Below, one piece after another: positions 33,051-42,382 of a stretch of 64,000 nucleotides of DNA. Below the pieces are notes generated by a model, which worked only from the letters and a program-made list of their open reading frames with translations, did no database searches and had not been told where the DNA came from. Source of the DNA: Acholoe squamosa (lineage: Eukaryota > Annelida > Polychaeta > Phyllodocida > Polynoidae). Where the stretch lies: contig OX439040.1 of the NCBI GenBank assembly GCA_949317995.1, positions 75,303,972-75,367,971 on the forward strand, read 5' to 3'. The stretch's first letter is position 1, and each line of letters begins with the position of its first letter. Made by a program: the position numbers and the translations under genes.

Positions 33051-33591
33051 GACTTGACTGCCCAGCAGTAATACATTCAGTATGGAAATGACTTTGCCAA
33101 GGACCAATATTTCAAAACTTGGCTGTATAGAACCAGATGAGGGCTTTCGATACAGTCGCTGATTATTCCAACTAACTACAAATGCTACATGTGATCCTAC
33201 CTGTTTTCATGCAGGTAGGATGCATGCAAACAATACCCCGCGAACTGTACACTGCTTTGATTTTGTCTGAGGTGTAATGCGAAAAATTGTCACACACTGG
33301 AAACAATAGCAAGTAACCAACTTTGTTTCGAAGTGTTCGAAGTTGGCTCATACACTTTCAAAGTTTGTCAATTGCCTATATCTACAGTACTCAAGGTATT
33401 GGTCCAGTAGACATATGTCCACGGGGGACAGAGGCAGAAATGCATTGTGCCCATTAGATTTAAATTTTGTGCCTAACCATGAAATGCTAATTAAAACAAC
33501 AAATGTAGTTATCAACACTGGGCACAACTCAGAATCTTTCTTTGCTCAGTGAAAGTCTTCTGTGTCACAGCCATTGGAGACAGGGATTTGT

Positions 33592-33830
33592 CGAGTCCTG
33601 CTGAGTCTATCCTAATTCGTATGAGGCATTGGCCACTAGCTGGTTTGGACCTGGTTCCGGCAACATACACTGTTAAGAACTGATAAGATAGGACCAGTAT
33701 GTCCCTGGATAAGTGGGTGTAAACCAGGGACAAAGTACCCATCACGTTATATATTATCAGTGGGATTTACCTCAACCAGCGAAATTCAAAATGACAGCTC
33801 CACTAGGCCTCCATACTGAGTCCTATAGAA
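33592..33830. mobile_element. dispersed repeat 'W', copy 1
   Basis: Shared with 45,330-45,540 and 59,281-59,465. Landmarks: GGCCACTAGCTGGTTTGGAC, CAGTATGTCCCTGG, AACCAGGGACAAAGTACCCA, TATCAGTGGGATTTACCTCA, CGAAATTCAAAATGACAGC. It contains an inverted core (GTCCCTGG ... CCAGGGAC). Non-coding and of unknown class. Confidence 0.65.
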
Positions 33831-33934
33831 GATGCCATGAGTAAAAGACATTTACTTTGTACTGCCAATCCTTAGCATCACACCAGTCCTAGCTGTACTC
33901 CTACACCATAAGGCATAACCCTCCAAATGCTGCA

Positions 33935-34150
33935 TACTGCATTAAAGCCCCTATCCCCCTGTCAGAATAATGCCTGAATGTATAGCCAAGGCAATCAACC
34001 CGCTAGTGCTGGATTCATGCATCATTTCGACCGGTTTGGGTTATATAAAATGCCCCTGCGCCTCTGTGCTTTATTGTTGCATCGTGACAACACATCGACG
34101 AAGAGATAAATTTGAAAGCTATTAGGCGTCAGGCTGCCATTAAAGGGTTA
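33935..34150. mobile_element. cloverleaf MITE, strongly diverged
   Basis: AAAGCCCCTATCCCCCTGTC, GAATAATGCCTGAATGTATA, CTGGATTCATGCATCATTTC and a final CCATTAAAGGGTTAAG terminus. The hairpins are eroded. Confidence 0.5.
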
Positions 34151-34241
34151 AGAATTCTTCTAATGAACCTAACACTCTACCACTTCACCCAACCCCCTCC
34201 ATGTCCCCCAATCAATGCCCCTCCTTCTTCTTTTTCTGCAG

Positions 34242-34290
34242 CCCCATGCCGCTCAATGTAGATAAATGTGGTTCACAAGTCTCAAAATTG
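34242..34290 (+). other. strong splice-acceptor-like sequence, no exon supported
   Basis: CTCCTTCTTCTTTTTCTGCA followed by G (ending 34,241) is a textbook polypyrimidine tract plus AG. Only one downstream frame stays open for about 24 codons and no good donor follows, so I do not call an exon. Confidence 0.2.
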
Positions 34291-34309
34291 GTGACTGACC
34301 CGTCAAGTG

Positions 34310-34744
34310 CCGCATAGTAAATTTATGGACTGTATGGCCCATCAGTCAACATGATACACAGGCTTCCCTAGCCCACTTAAAAGGGTCTATATATCCTCTT
34401 TCCTATCCCCTCAGATGTGTAGTGCACATATGCGCAGGCACCAACACATTCCTCTGTGAAATTGCATAATATAGTTCTCGCCATGATTATGACCTTAGCT
34501 GTCGAACTGGCGTTAAACATCTATTACTCACTCACTCACTCACTCACTCAACATGATACATGAATGCAGCGCTGGTGAGTCGATCGTCTCACCAGCGCTG
34601 CATTCATGCATCCTGCAAACATTTATGGAATGTACCAGCCCTATAGGGTTGGCATGATGCCTGGACACAGTGTACTCATCAGGGCTGCATCCATGTATCA
34701 TTCATGAATGCATCCCTGATGCACTATCAGCCTTCAAAGGGTTA
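34310..34744. mobile_element. cloverleaf MITE 'A' interrupted by a SINE
   Basis: Left part GTGCCGCATAGTAAATTTAT to CAACATGATACA, then the SINE at 34,359-34,547. The MITE then resumes with ATGAATGCAGCGCTGGTGAG, the hairpin CTCACCAGCGCTGCATTCAT, linker AGCCCTATAGGGTTGG, and right terminus TATCAGCCTTCAAAGGGTTA. Confidence 0.75.
34359..34547 (+). mobile_element. SINE-like retroposon inside a cloverleaf MITE
   Basis: A 189-bp full-length body with ACTC tail, inserted in MITE 'A'. The MITE word TCAACATGATACA is duplicated on both sides (34346-34358; 34548-34560), a 13-bp target-site duplication. The parts after about 34,444 are included in the tandem duplication described at 35,556. Confidence 0.9.
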
Positions 34745-34813
34745 TCCCCTTCAAGGACTGCTGATGCAAGAGTGCATCATGTTCATCTGTCGGCATGATG
34801 CACCTTTGAAGTA

Positions 34814-34910
34814 CCGTAAATCCCCGGTCATAAGACTTTGGGAAAATTTTGGAAGCCGGTTTGGGCCCAAAATAGAAAAAAAAATCCGGCTTATGACCGG
34901 GGATTTACAG
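34814..34910. mobile_element. 97-bp TA-CCGTA element (CCGGTCATAAGCCGG sub-family) with sequenced empty site
   Basis: Starts CCGTAAATCCCCGGTCATAA and ends CCGGGGATTTACAG, between TA (34812-34813) and TA (34911-34912). The duplicated sister locus at 35,901-35,920 reads ACCTTTGAAGTAAGTGTGAG with a single TA and no element. The insertion therefore created a TA duplication. Its centre (GACTTTGGGAAAATTTTGGA ... GGGCCCAAAATAG) matches the right half of the 220-bp copies at 40.7 and 46.9 kb, so it is an internally deleted derivative. Confidence 0.92.
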
Positions 34911-34912
34911 TA

Positions 34913-35440
34913 AGTGTGAGTCTGCTCCATGGTGCTTAATGCCAAGCCCTGGTGAGAAGTAAGTGTGAGTTTGCTCCATGGTGCATAATGCCAAGCCCTG
35001 GTGAGAAGTAAGTGTGAGACTGCTCCATGGTGCATAATGCCAAGCCCTGGTGAGAAGTGGGTGTGAGTCTGCTCCATGGTGCATAATGTCAAGCCCTGGT
35101 GAGAAGTAAGTGTGAGTCTGCTCCATGGTGCATAATGCCAAGCCCTGGTGAGAAGTAAGTGTGAGTCTGCTCCATGGTGCATAATGTCAAGCCCTGGTGA
35201 GAAGTAAGTGTGAGTCTGCTCCATGGTGCATAATGTCAAGCCCTGGTGAGAAGTAAGTGTGAGTCTGCTCCATGGTGCATAATGCCAAGCCCTGGTGAGA
35301 AGTAAGTGTGAGTGCTCCATGGTGCATAATGCCAAGCCCTGGTGAGAAGTAAGTGTGAGTCTGCTCCATGGTGCATAATGTCAAGCCCTGGTGAGAAGTA
35401 AGTGTAAGTCTGCTCCATGGTGCATAATGCCAAGCCCTGG
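34913..35440. repeat. 49-bp satellite, first array (~11 units)
   Basis: Unit: GTGAGAAGTAAGTGTGAGTC, then TGCTCCATGGTGCATAATGC, then CAAGCCCTG. Some units lack CTG, giving 46 bp. On the minus strand all three frames are open, which creates overlapping 65-194 residue frames that are not genes. Confidence 0.93.
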
Positions 35441-35555
35441 TGAGTTCCTCGTAAGGGCTATATTTATCTATGATTAAGACCAGCAGGAATTATGTACTGA
35501 TGCACTCACGGTCTTTAAAGGGTTAAGGATGGTTTGGGTGAATGTGGTTAGATAA

Positions 35556-38500
35556 GACATTCCTCTGTGAAATTGCGTAATATAGTTCTCGCCATGAATA
35601 TGACCTTAGCTGTCGAAATGGCGTTAAACATCTATTACTCACTCACTCAACATGAGACATGAATGCAGCGCTGGTGAGTCGATCGTCTCACCAGCGCTGC
35701 ATTCATACATCCTGCAAACATTTATGGAATGTATCAGCCCTATAGGGTTGGCATGATGCCTGGACACAGTGTACTCATCAGGGCTGCATCCATGTATCAT
35801 TCATGAATGCATCCCTGATGCACTATCAGCCTTCAAAGGGTTATCCCCTTCAAGGACTGCTGATGCAAGAGTGCATCATGCTCATCTGTTGGCATGATGC
35901 ACCTTTGAAGTAAGTGTGAGTCTGCTCCATGGTGCATAATGCCAAGACCTGGTGAGAAGTAAGTGTGAGTGCTCCATGGTGTATAATGCCAAGCCCTGGT
36001 GAGAAGTAAGTGTGAGTCTGCTCCATGGTGCATAATGCCAAGCCCTGGTGAGAAGTAAGTGTGTGTCTGCTCCATGGTGGTGCATAATGCCAAGCCCTGG
36101 TGAGAAGTAAGTGTGAGACTGCTCCATGGTGCATAATGCCAAGACCTGGTGAGAAGTAAGTGTGAGTCTGCTCCATGGTGCATAATGCCAAGACCTGGTG
36201 AGAAGTAAGTGTAAGTGCTCCATGGTGCATAATGCCAAGACCTGGTGAGAAGTAAGTGTGAGTCTGCTCCATGGTGCATAATGCCAGGCCCTGGTGAGAA
36301 GTAAGTGTAAGTCTGCTCCATGGTGCATAATGCCAAGCCCTGGTGAGAAGTAAGTGTGAGTCTGCTCCATGGTGCATAATGGCAAGCCCTGGTGAGAAGT
36401 AAGTGTGAGTCTGCTCCATGGTGCATAATGCCAAGCCCTGGTGAGAAGTAAGTGTGAGACTGCTCCATGGTGCATAATGCCAAGCCCTGGTGAGAAGTAA
36501 GTGTGAGTCTGCTCCATGGTGCATAATGTCAAGCCCTGGTGAGAAGTAAGTGTGAGTCTGCTCCATGGTGCATAATGGCAAGCCCTGGTGAGAAGTAAGT
36601 GTGAGTCTGCTCCATGGTGCATAATGCCAAGCCCTGGTGAGAAGTAAGTGTGAGTCTGCTCCATGGTGCATAATGCCAAGCCCTGGTGAGAAGTAAGTGT
36701 GAGTCTGCTCCATGGTGCATAATGGCAAGCCCTGGTGAGAAGTAAGTGTGAGTCTGCTCCATGGTGCATAATGCCAAGCCCTGGTGAGAAGTAAGTGTGA
36801 GTCTGCTCCATGGTGCATAATGCCAAGCCCTGGTGAGAAGTAAGTGTACGTCTGCTCCATGGTGCATAATGGCAAGCCCTGGTGAGAAGTAAGTGTGAGT
36901 CTGCTCCATGGTGCATAATGCCAAGCCCTGGTGAGAAGTAAGTGTGAGTCTGCTCCATGGTGCATAATGCCAAGCCCTGGTGAGGAGTAAGTGTGAGACT
37001 GCTCCATGGTGCATAATGCCAAGACCTGGTGAGAAGTAAGTGTAAGTGCTCCATGGTGCATAATGCCAAGCCCTGGTGAGAAGTACGTGTGAGTGCTCCA
37101 TGGTGCATAATGCCAAGCCCTGGTGAGGAGTAAGTGTGAGTCTGCTCCATGGTGCATAATGCCAAGCCCTGGTGAGAAGTAAGTGTGAGTTCTCCATGGT
37201 GCATGATGCCAAGCCCTGGTGAGAAGTAAGTACGTGTGCTCCATGGTGCATAATGCCAAGCCCTGGTGAGAAGTAAGTGTGAGTCTGCTCCATGGTGTAT
37301 AATGCCAAGCCCTGGTGAGAAGTAAGTGCGAGTCTGCTCCATGGTGTATAATGCCAAGCCCTGGTGAGAAGTAAGTGTGAGACTGTTCCATGGTGCATAA
37401 TGCCAAGCCCTGGTGAGAAGTAAGTGTGAGTCTGTTCCATGGTGCATAATGCCAAGCCCTGGTGAGAAGTAAGTGCGAGTCTGCTCCATGGTGTATAATG
37501 CCAAGCCCTGGTGAGAAGTAAGTACGTGTGCTCCATGGTGCATAATGCCAAGCCCTGGTGAGAAGTAAGTGTGAGTCTGTTCCATGGTGCATAATGCCAA
37601 GCCCTGGTGAGAAGTAAGTGTGAGTCTGCTCCATGGTGCATAATGCCAAGCCCTGGTGAGAAGTAAGTGCGAGTCTGCTCCATGGTGTATAATGCCAACC
37701 CCTGGTGAGAAGTACGTGTGAGTGCTCCATGGTGCATAATGCCAAGCCCTGGTGAGAAGTAAGTGTGAGTCTGCTCCATGGTGCATAATGCCAAGCCCTG
37801 GTGAGAAGTAAGTGAGTCTGCTCCATGGTGCATAATGCCAAGCCCTGGTGAGAAGTAAGTGTGAGTCTGCTCCATGGTGCATAATGCCAGGCCCTGGTGA
37901 GTAGTAAGTTTGAGTCTGCTCCATGGTGCATAATGCCAGGCCCTGGTGAGAAGTAAGTGTGAGTCTGCTCCATGGTGCATAATGCCAACCCCTGGTGAGA
38001 AGTACGTGTGAGTGCTCCATGGTGCATAATGCCAGGCCCTGGTGAGAAGTAAGTGTAAGTGCTCCATGGTGTATAATGCCAAGCCCTGGTGAGAAGTACG
38101 TGTGAGTGCTCCATGGTGTATAATGCCAAGCCCTGGTGAGAAGTAAGTGTGAGTCTGCTCCATGGTGTATAATGCCAACCCCTGGTGAGAAGTACGTGTG
38201 AGTGCTCCATGGTGCATAATGCCAAGCCCTGGTGAGAAGTAAGTGTGAGTCTGCTCCATGGTGCATAATGCCAACCCCTGGTGAGAAGTAAGTGTACGTC
38301 TGCTCCATGGTGCATAATGCCAAGCCCTGGTGAGAAGTAAGTGAGTCTGCTCCATGGTGCATAATGCCAACCCCTGGTGAGAAGTACGTGTGAGTCTGCT
38401 CCATGGTGCATAATGCCAAGCCCTGGTGAGAAGTAAGTGAGTCTGCTCCATGGTGCATAATGCCAAGCCCTGGTGAGAAGTAAGTGTGAGTCTGCTCCAT

Positions 38501-39020
38501 GGTGCATAATGCCAAGCCCTGGTGAGAAGTAAGTGAGTCTGCTCCATGGTGCATAATGCCAGGCCCTGGTGAGAAGTAAGTGTGAGTCTGCTCCATGGTG
38601 CATAATGCCAAGCCCTGGTGAGAAGTAAGTGTGAGTCTGCTCCATGGTGCATAATGCCAAGCCCTGGTGAGAAGTAAGTGTGAGTCTGCTCCATGGTGCA
38701 TAATGCCAGGCCCTGGTGAGAAGTAAGTGTGAGTCTGCTCCATGGTGCATAATGCCAAGCCCTGGTGAGAAGTAAGTGAGTCTGCTCCATGGTGCATAAT
38801 GCCAGGCCCTGGTGAGAAGTAAGTGAGTCTGCTCCATGGTGCATAATGCCAAGCCCTGGTGAGAAGTAAGTGTGAGTCTGCTCCATGGTGCATAATGCCA
38901 AGCCCTGGTGAGTTCCTCGTAAGGGCTTTATTTATCTATCATTAAGACCAGCAGGGACTATGTACTGATGCACTAACGGTCTTTAAAGGGTTAAGGATGG
39001 TTTGGGTGAATGTGGTTAGA
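35556..39020. repeat. tandem duplicate of 34,444-35,555 (expanded)
   Basis: The segment from ACATTCCTCTGTGAAATTG (inside the SINE) through MITE A's right half, MITE B's left arm, the satellite and right flank GATGGTTTGGGTGAATGTGG is repeated. The first copy is about 1.1 kb and the second about 3.5 kb. The size difference is almost wholly satellite copy number (11 versus about 60 units), less the 97-bp TA-CCGTA insertion found only in the first copy. Confidence 0.85.
35911..38910. repeat. 49-bp satellite, second array (~60 units)
   Basis: Same unit as 34,913-35,440, about 3.0 kb long. Variant units cluster: AAGTACGTGTGAG and CCAACCCCTGG between about 37,080 and 38,400; AAGTAAGTGAGTC (deletion of TGTG) mainly after 37,800; TTCCATGG near 37,390-37,570. 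Local clustering of variants indicates recent local duplications. Three minus-strand frames of 790-1003 residues are artefacts of a 49-bp period (49 codons per three units) with no stop in any frame. Confidence 0.95.
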
Positions 39021-39029
39021 TGAGGCTGA

Positions 39030-39400
39030 GACTTGGTGACTGGGGGTGGAGACACATTCCTCTACAGCCCTTGTTCGATGTCACTCACAGCACGCAAATA
39101 ACCTCTTACAGACGCTCTTCTAATACAAGAGCTCTGTTGAACCAGTTTCTCTACTGCTGATAGCAGGTAGAGAAACTGGGAACAACTAGGTTTCTGAAAT
39201 CCCGAGGAGGTGTTAATGATAATGTAGGTCAATATGCATTGAGAAGAGGTAGAAATCTGGAAAATTAGGTCTCTGTCGGAAGAGTATATATTGAGGGTGG
39301 AGATGCATTACTCTAGTCTATGTTTCATGTCAGTGAGAACAGGCAAATAACCACTTAGGAGGGCTCTTGTAAATTAAGGTGGCTGGCGGGGATAGTCAAA
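39030..39400. repeat. diverged ~250-bp direct duplication
   Basis: GGTGGAGACACATTCCTCTA, CATGTCACTCACAGCACGCA-like text and AAATAACC-CTTA recur at about 39,045 and 39,293 with many changes. Confidence 0.45.
39142..39179. repeat. 38-bp near-perfect hairpin
   Basis: CCAGTTTCTCTAC and GTAGAGAAACTGG form a perfect 13-bp stem. The inner CTGCTGATAGCAG extends the pairing. A diverged copy lies at 39,958-39,996. Confidence 0.8.
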
Positions 39401-39759
39401 GTAATTAGATTTTCGCCATATTCTCACTAAAGTCTCAAAATGATTTGTACTTCTCATATGTGCAAAAATAATAGGGGGGTCCCATGCATTTTTTTGAGAT
39501 AGAGAAGATTCAACCCTATATAGGATCATATAGTGATTTGCCACATAAATCCTTAGATTCATATACTAAAGTAATTAGATTTTGTTATAACTTCTTCAGC
39601 ACTTAGATATTAAGCATATCTTTGCAGTAGATACAATATTGACATATGGTCCCAGGCATATTTCTAATATTTTTGATGATTGAAATAATAGATGTAAGGA
39701 TATGGTTAGAATAGTGACATCTAGATTATATAGTCTTTTTCTATTGGTCATATACAGCA

Positions 39760-39828
39760 GCCCCCATGGTTCATGTGTAATGTCTCTGCCTCACTCACAG
39801 AAGATCCTGGGTTCAAGTCCATGCCAAG
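39760..39828 (+). mobile_element. tRNA-like sequence (probable SINE head or tRNA pseudogene)
   Basis: GCCCCCATGGTTCATGTGTA resembles a tRNA 5' end with a weak A-box. GGTTCAAGTCC (39810-39820) is a perfect-looking B-box at suitable spacing. The anticodon region does not fold convincingly. Confidence 0.4.
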
Positions 39829-39957
39829 CCTGCCTCTATTTTGCACATTTCGTCTATCCATAAATTCAATGTAACACAGAGGGCGCCACACAGAGACCCC
39901 TGGTGTCCAAGTGATGAACTAACAATACCTGCCAGCCACCTTAAGATGACTGCGAGC

Positions 39958-39996
39958 CCAGTTTCTCTACTGCTAATATGAGGTAGAAAAAACTGG
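39958..39996. repeat. second copy of the 39.14-kb hairpin
   Basis: CCAGTTTCTCTACTGCTAAT ... GAGGTAGAAAAAACTGG; the stem has a few mismatches compared with 39,142-39,179. Confidence 0.65.
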
Positions 39997-40523
39997 GAAA
40001 ACTCAGCCCCTGTAGGACGAGAATGATGGGAATATATATAGGGAAGTACCATAGTCAACCTAATATTTATAAATCAACGATACTCTGATACACACAAACG
40101 CACTTCATTTTTAGACCATTTTCAAACCTGAAAGTTCGAGATCTATGATTTGCAGTTTTGGTGGGCAATTCAACGTAAAACACAGCTGAGGCTTATTATT
40201 ACAAATACCCCTTTTGTGGTGAAATATTTAGAGAAGAAATCAGCCGCTTAATATTAATACACCCACAGAGGTTCCCCATCAAATTCTGGTTCTGGAAAGT
40301 GGATCAAAGGTCGTAATGATCAAGGGAAGGGAACAGCTAGTTCAATTTACAGGCACTGTGAGAAAAAGCAGATCAAGAATATTGCCGACCACTTCTAGAC
40401 ACCCTGTGGGAAGTGAGCAGTAAAGGAACTGAGACCAGTGGGAAATGGTGCAAATCTCCTCGATCTCAAGTGAGTCAAGTTAACCCTTGGGTAATGTGGA
40501 AGTTGAACAGGTAGAAAATGTAC

Positions 40524-41053
40524 TGTAGAACCTTACATGTATAAGGTGCACCTGCATATAAGCCACACCCCCAACTTTGGAATTAGCTGGGGCTTAAAAA
40601 GTGAAATATCATTCTACAGCGTTAAAACCTTGCGCATAAGCCGCATCCATTCAAGTATGATATACCATAAATCCCCGGTCACAAGCCGGCCCCGGTCATA
40701 AGCCGGGGGGTGAGTTCAGGAAAAAAATAAAAGCCGGTTTTTGGGTCAAATTTTTACCATTTTCTCTTTAATCTATAGTAAAAAAAAACCCGGTCATAAA
40801 CCGGGGGGGACTTTGGGAAAAATTTAGAAGCCGGTTTGTGCCCAAAATAGAAAAAAAAATCCGGCTTGTGACCGGGGATTTACGGTACCTCCCTCAGAAG
40901 CCAACCCGGTTTTGGAGCCCAAATTCCGCTTCTAAATTTCCCTCACGTCGGCCTCTGAGAGAGGTCGGCTTCCAGGGGAGGTTTTATGGTATTTATAAGC
41001 TGCAAGGGCATTTGAAATAGCCTCTAGGCTCTAGCCTATATGCAAGGGTCTAC
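40524..41053. mobile_element. nest of three TA-CCGTA-type elements
   Basis: The outer TATAAGCCGCACC-type element opens near CCTTACATGTATAAGGTGCA and closes at 41,053 with GCAAGGGTCTACGG. Inside it are a complete CCGGTCATAAGCCGG-type element (40,665-40,885) and, immediately adjoining, a roughly 100-bp inverted-end unit (CCTCCCTCAGAAGCC ... GGCTTCCAGGGGAGGTTTTA, 40,888-40,988). The order of insertion is clear only for the outer versus inner elements. Confidence 0.65.
40665..40885. mobile_element. 221-bp TA-CCGTA element (CCGGTCATAAGCCGG sub-family)
   Basis: TA-flanked (40663-40664; 40886-40887). Starts CCATAAATCCCCGGTCACAA and ends CCGGGGATTTACGG. Words CCGGTCATAAGCCGG, CCCGGTCATAAACCGG and CCGGCTTGTGACCGG recur. 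The 60-residue frame across it is not a gene. Confidence 0.85.
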
Positions 41054-41415
41054 GGTAGAATTCACTTGAAGCAAGAGGAGTACATGACACCTATACTATT
41101 CTTGCTTGAAGTAGGGCATAGGTGCGATGAATAGGCAATAGTTAGAAGAGAAGCAAGAACAAACATAAAATTGTTTTTAAAGCACTTATCTAGTTTTAAC
41201 AGACATAATAACTAGACAGGCCTGTGTATGTTTTATATGTTAGTATGTCAGCCCTGTGGCCTCCCATGGCCTACTGAATTGCTGTAGTCATAACGTTATG
41301 ACTAGTCACCGCCAAAAAAATCAGGTGGCCTCAGGACATGAGACAGACTCAGTGTGTGTGTGTAGGTTTATCTGTTGTGGGGGATGTGCAGCAGGGGCAT
41401 CTACAAATTCCTTAA

Positions 41416-41665
41416 CCCTTTAAGGGCCGCTAATGCAGGAGTGCATCATGCCCATTGGTCAGCATGATGCACCAATGATGTGCTGGCTAGTCTGTTCACC
41501 AGGACTTCATGGGAGCATCGTGCCAACCCTCTTGGACTGGAACGACCCACTAGGCTTGACATGGTGCATTAATGCAGCGCTGGTGGGTCACTCACCAGGG
41601 CTGCATTCATGCATAATGACGAGCAATGGGCATGATACATTAATGCACTATGGGCTGATGAAGGG
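41416..41665. mobile_element. cloverleaf (piggyBac-like) MITE
   Basis: TTAA (41412-41415) then CCCTTTAAGGGCCGCTAATG. Hairpin 1 surrounds GATGTGCTGGCTAGTC / CACCAGGACTTCATG. Linker CCAACCCTCTTGGACTGGAA. Hairpin 2 surrounds GCGCTGGTGGGTCACTCACC. The right terminus is mutated (GGGCTGATGAAGGGTTTT). Confidence 0.82.
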
Positions 41666-41832
41666 TTTTCCTTCTACCCGGCATGAAGTGCCCTTTGGGA
41701 CTAAACATGACAGTTATTGATGATGGGACGAGGATAGACTGAGACTGGTGGCTGGTCACACCCGGCGACAGATGCATATAGGCCTACCTTATAGGTTGGA
41801 CTGGGCTTACGGAAGATAATAAATAAATATAG

Positions 41833-41945
41833 GCTTATAGAATAAGCTGTGCTATTGGTCACACCAGGGTTATAGAATAACCTGTGGTGGAGGTCACATT
41901 TGCTTATAGAATAACCTGTGCTATTGTTCACACTAGACAGATGTG
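41833..41945. repeat. ~33-bp tandem repeat, 3-4 units
   Basis: TTATAGAATAACCTGTGCTA TTG-TCACAC-type units occur in a row just upstream of a truncated SINE. Confidence 0.7.
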
Positions 41946-41949
41946 TGTG

Positions 41950-42072
41950 GTGCACATATATACGCGGGCACCGACACATTCTTTCGTGATATTGTGTAAT
42001 GTAGTTCTCACCATGAATATGACCGTTCTCACCATGAATATGACCGTTGTTGAAATGTCATTACTCACTCGC
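41950..42072 (+). mobile_element. 5'-truncated SINE-like retroposon
   Basis: Begins inside the body at GATGTGTGTGGTGCACATAT, lacking about the first 60 bases. It has a 21-base internal duplication (GTTCTCACCATGAATATGAC) and a short ACTC tail. Flanked by TCACACTAGACA at 41938-41949 and 42073-42084 (12 bp). Truncation together with a target-site duplication is typical of target-primed reverse transcription. Confidence 0.85.
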
Positions 42073-42382
42073 TCACACTAGACAATTCAGCCCTGTCGGT
42101 TACTTCACTCCAGCTAACCTTTGCTTTAAGACCTCATGAGCTGCATATATAAGAGACCATCATATGGAAATGTATGCTTTTGATAAATTTCATCTGATTG
42201 TAACTTAGCAGACAAAATCACATCTTGTAAGAGACAAACTAATTCCTTGATCTATAATGATACTGGTAGGATTGTCTAAAGGCCGTCAGTACAGAGGCAA
42301 GGCTTACCCTGTGTTTCTATATAAATGAGTTAGGGCTGTGTAAGGTAGTAGGCTTTATCAGGGTTGTGTAAGCTCTCAATAA

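Larger units (their letters stand above)
34745..35526. mobile_element. cloverleaf MITE 'B' expanded by an internal satellite (copy 1)
   Basis: Left arm CCCCTTCAAGGACTGCTGAT ... GGCATGATGCACCTTTGAAG. The right arm, from 35,441, is TTCCTCGTAAGGGCTATATT ... TGCACTCACGGTCTTTAAAG, then GGTTAA. Between the arms lie the TA-CCGTA element and about 11 satellite units in place of the normal hairpins. The right arm still aligns to the usual right hairpin and terminus of complete copies such as 60,557-61,027. Confidence 0.8.

Noticed and set aside
34222..34290. Exon after the strong acceptor TTCTTCTTTTTCTGCAG
   Set aside because: The only long open phase has no acceptable donor within reach and ends at a stop after 24 codons. 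It adjoins a MITE.
35833..38901. Minus-strand open frames up to 1003 residues
   Set aside because: All three phases of the 49-bp satellite are open, and the protein period equals the DNA period in residues. This is a repeat artefact.
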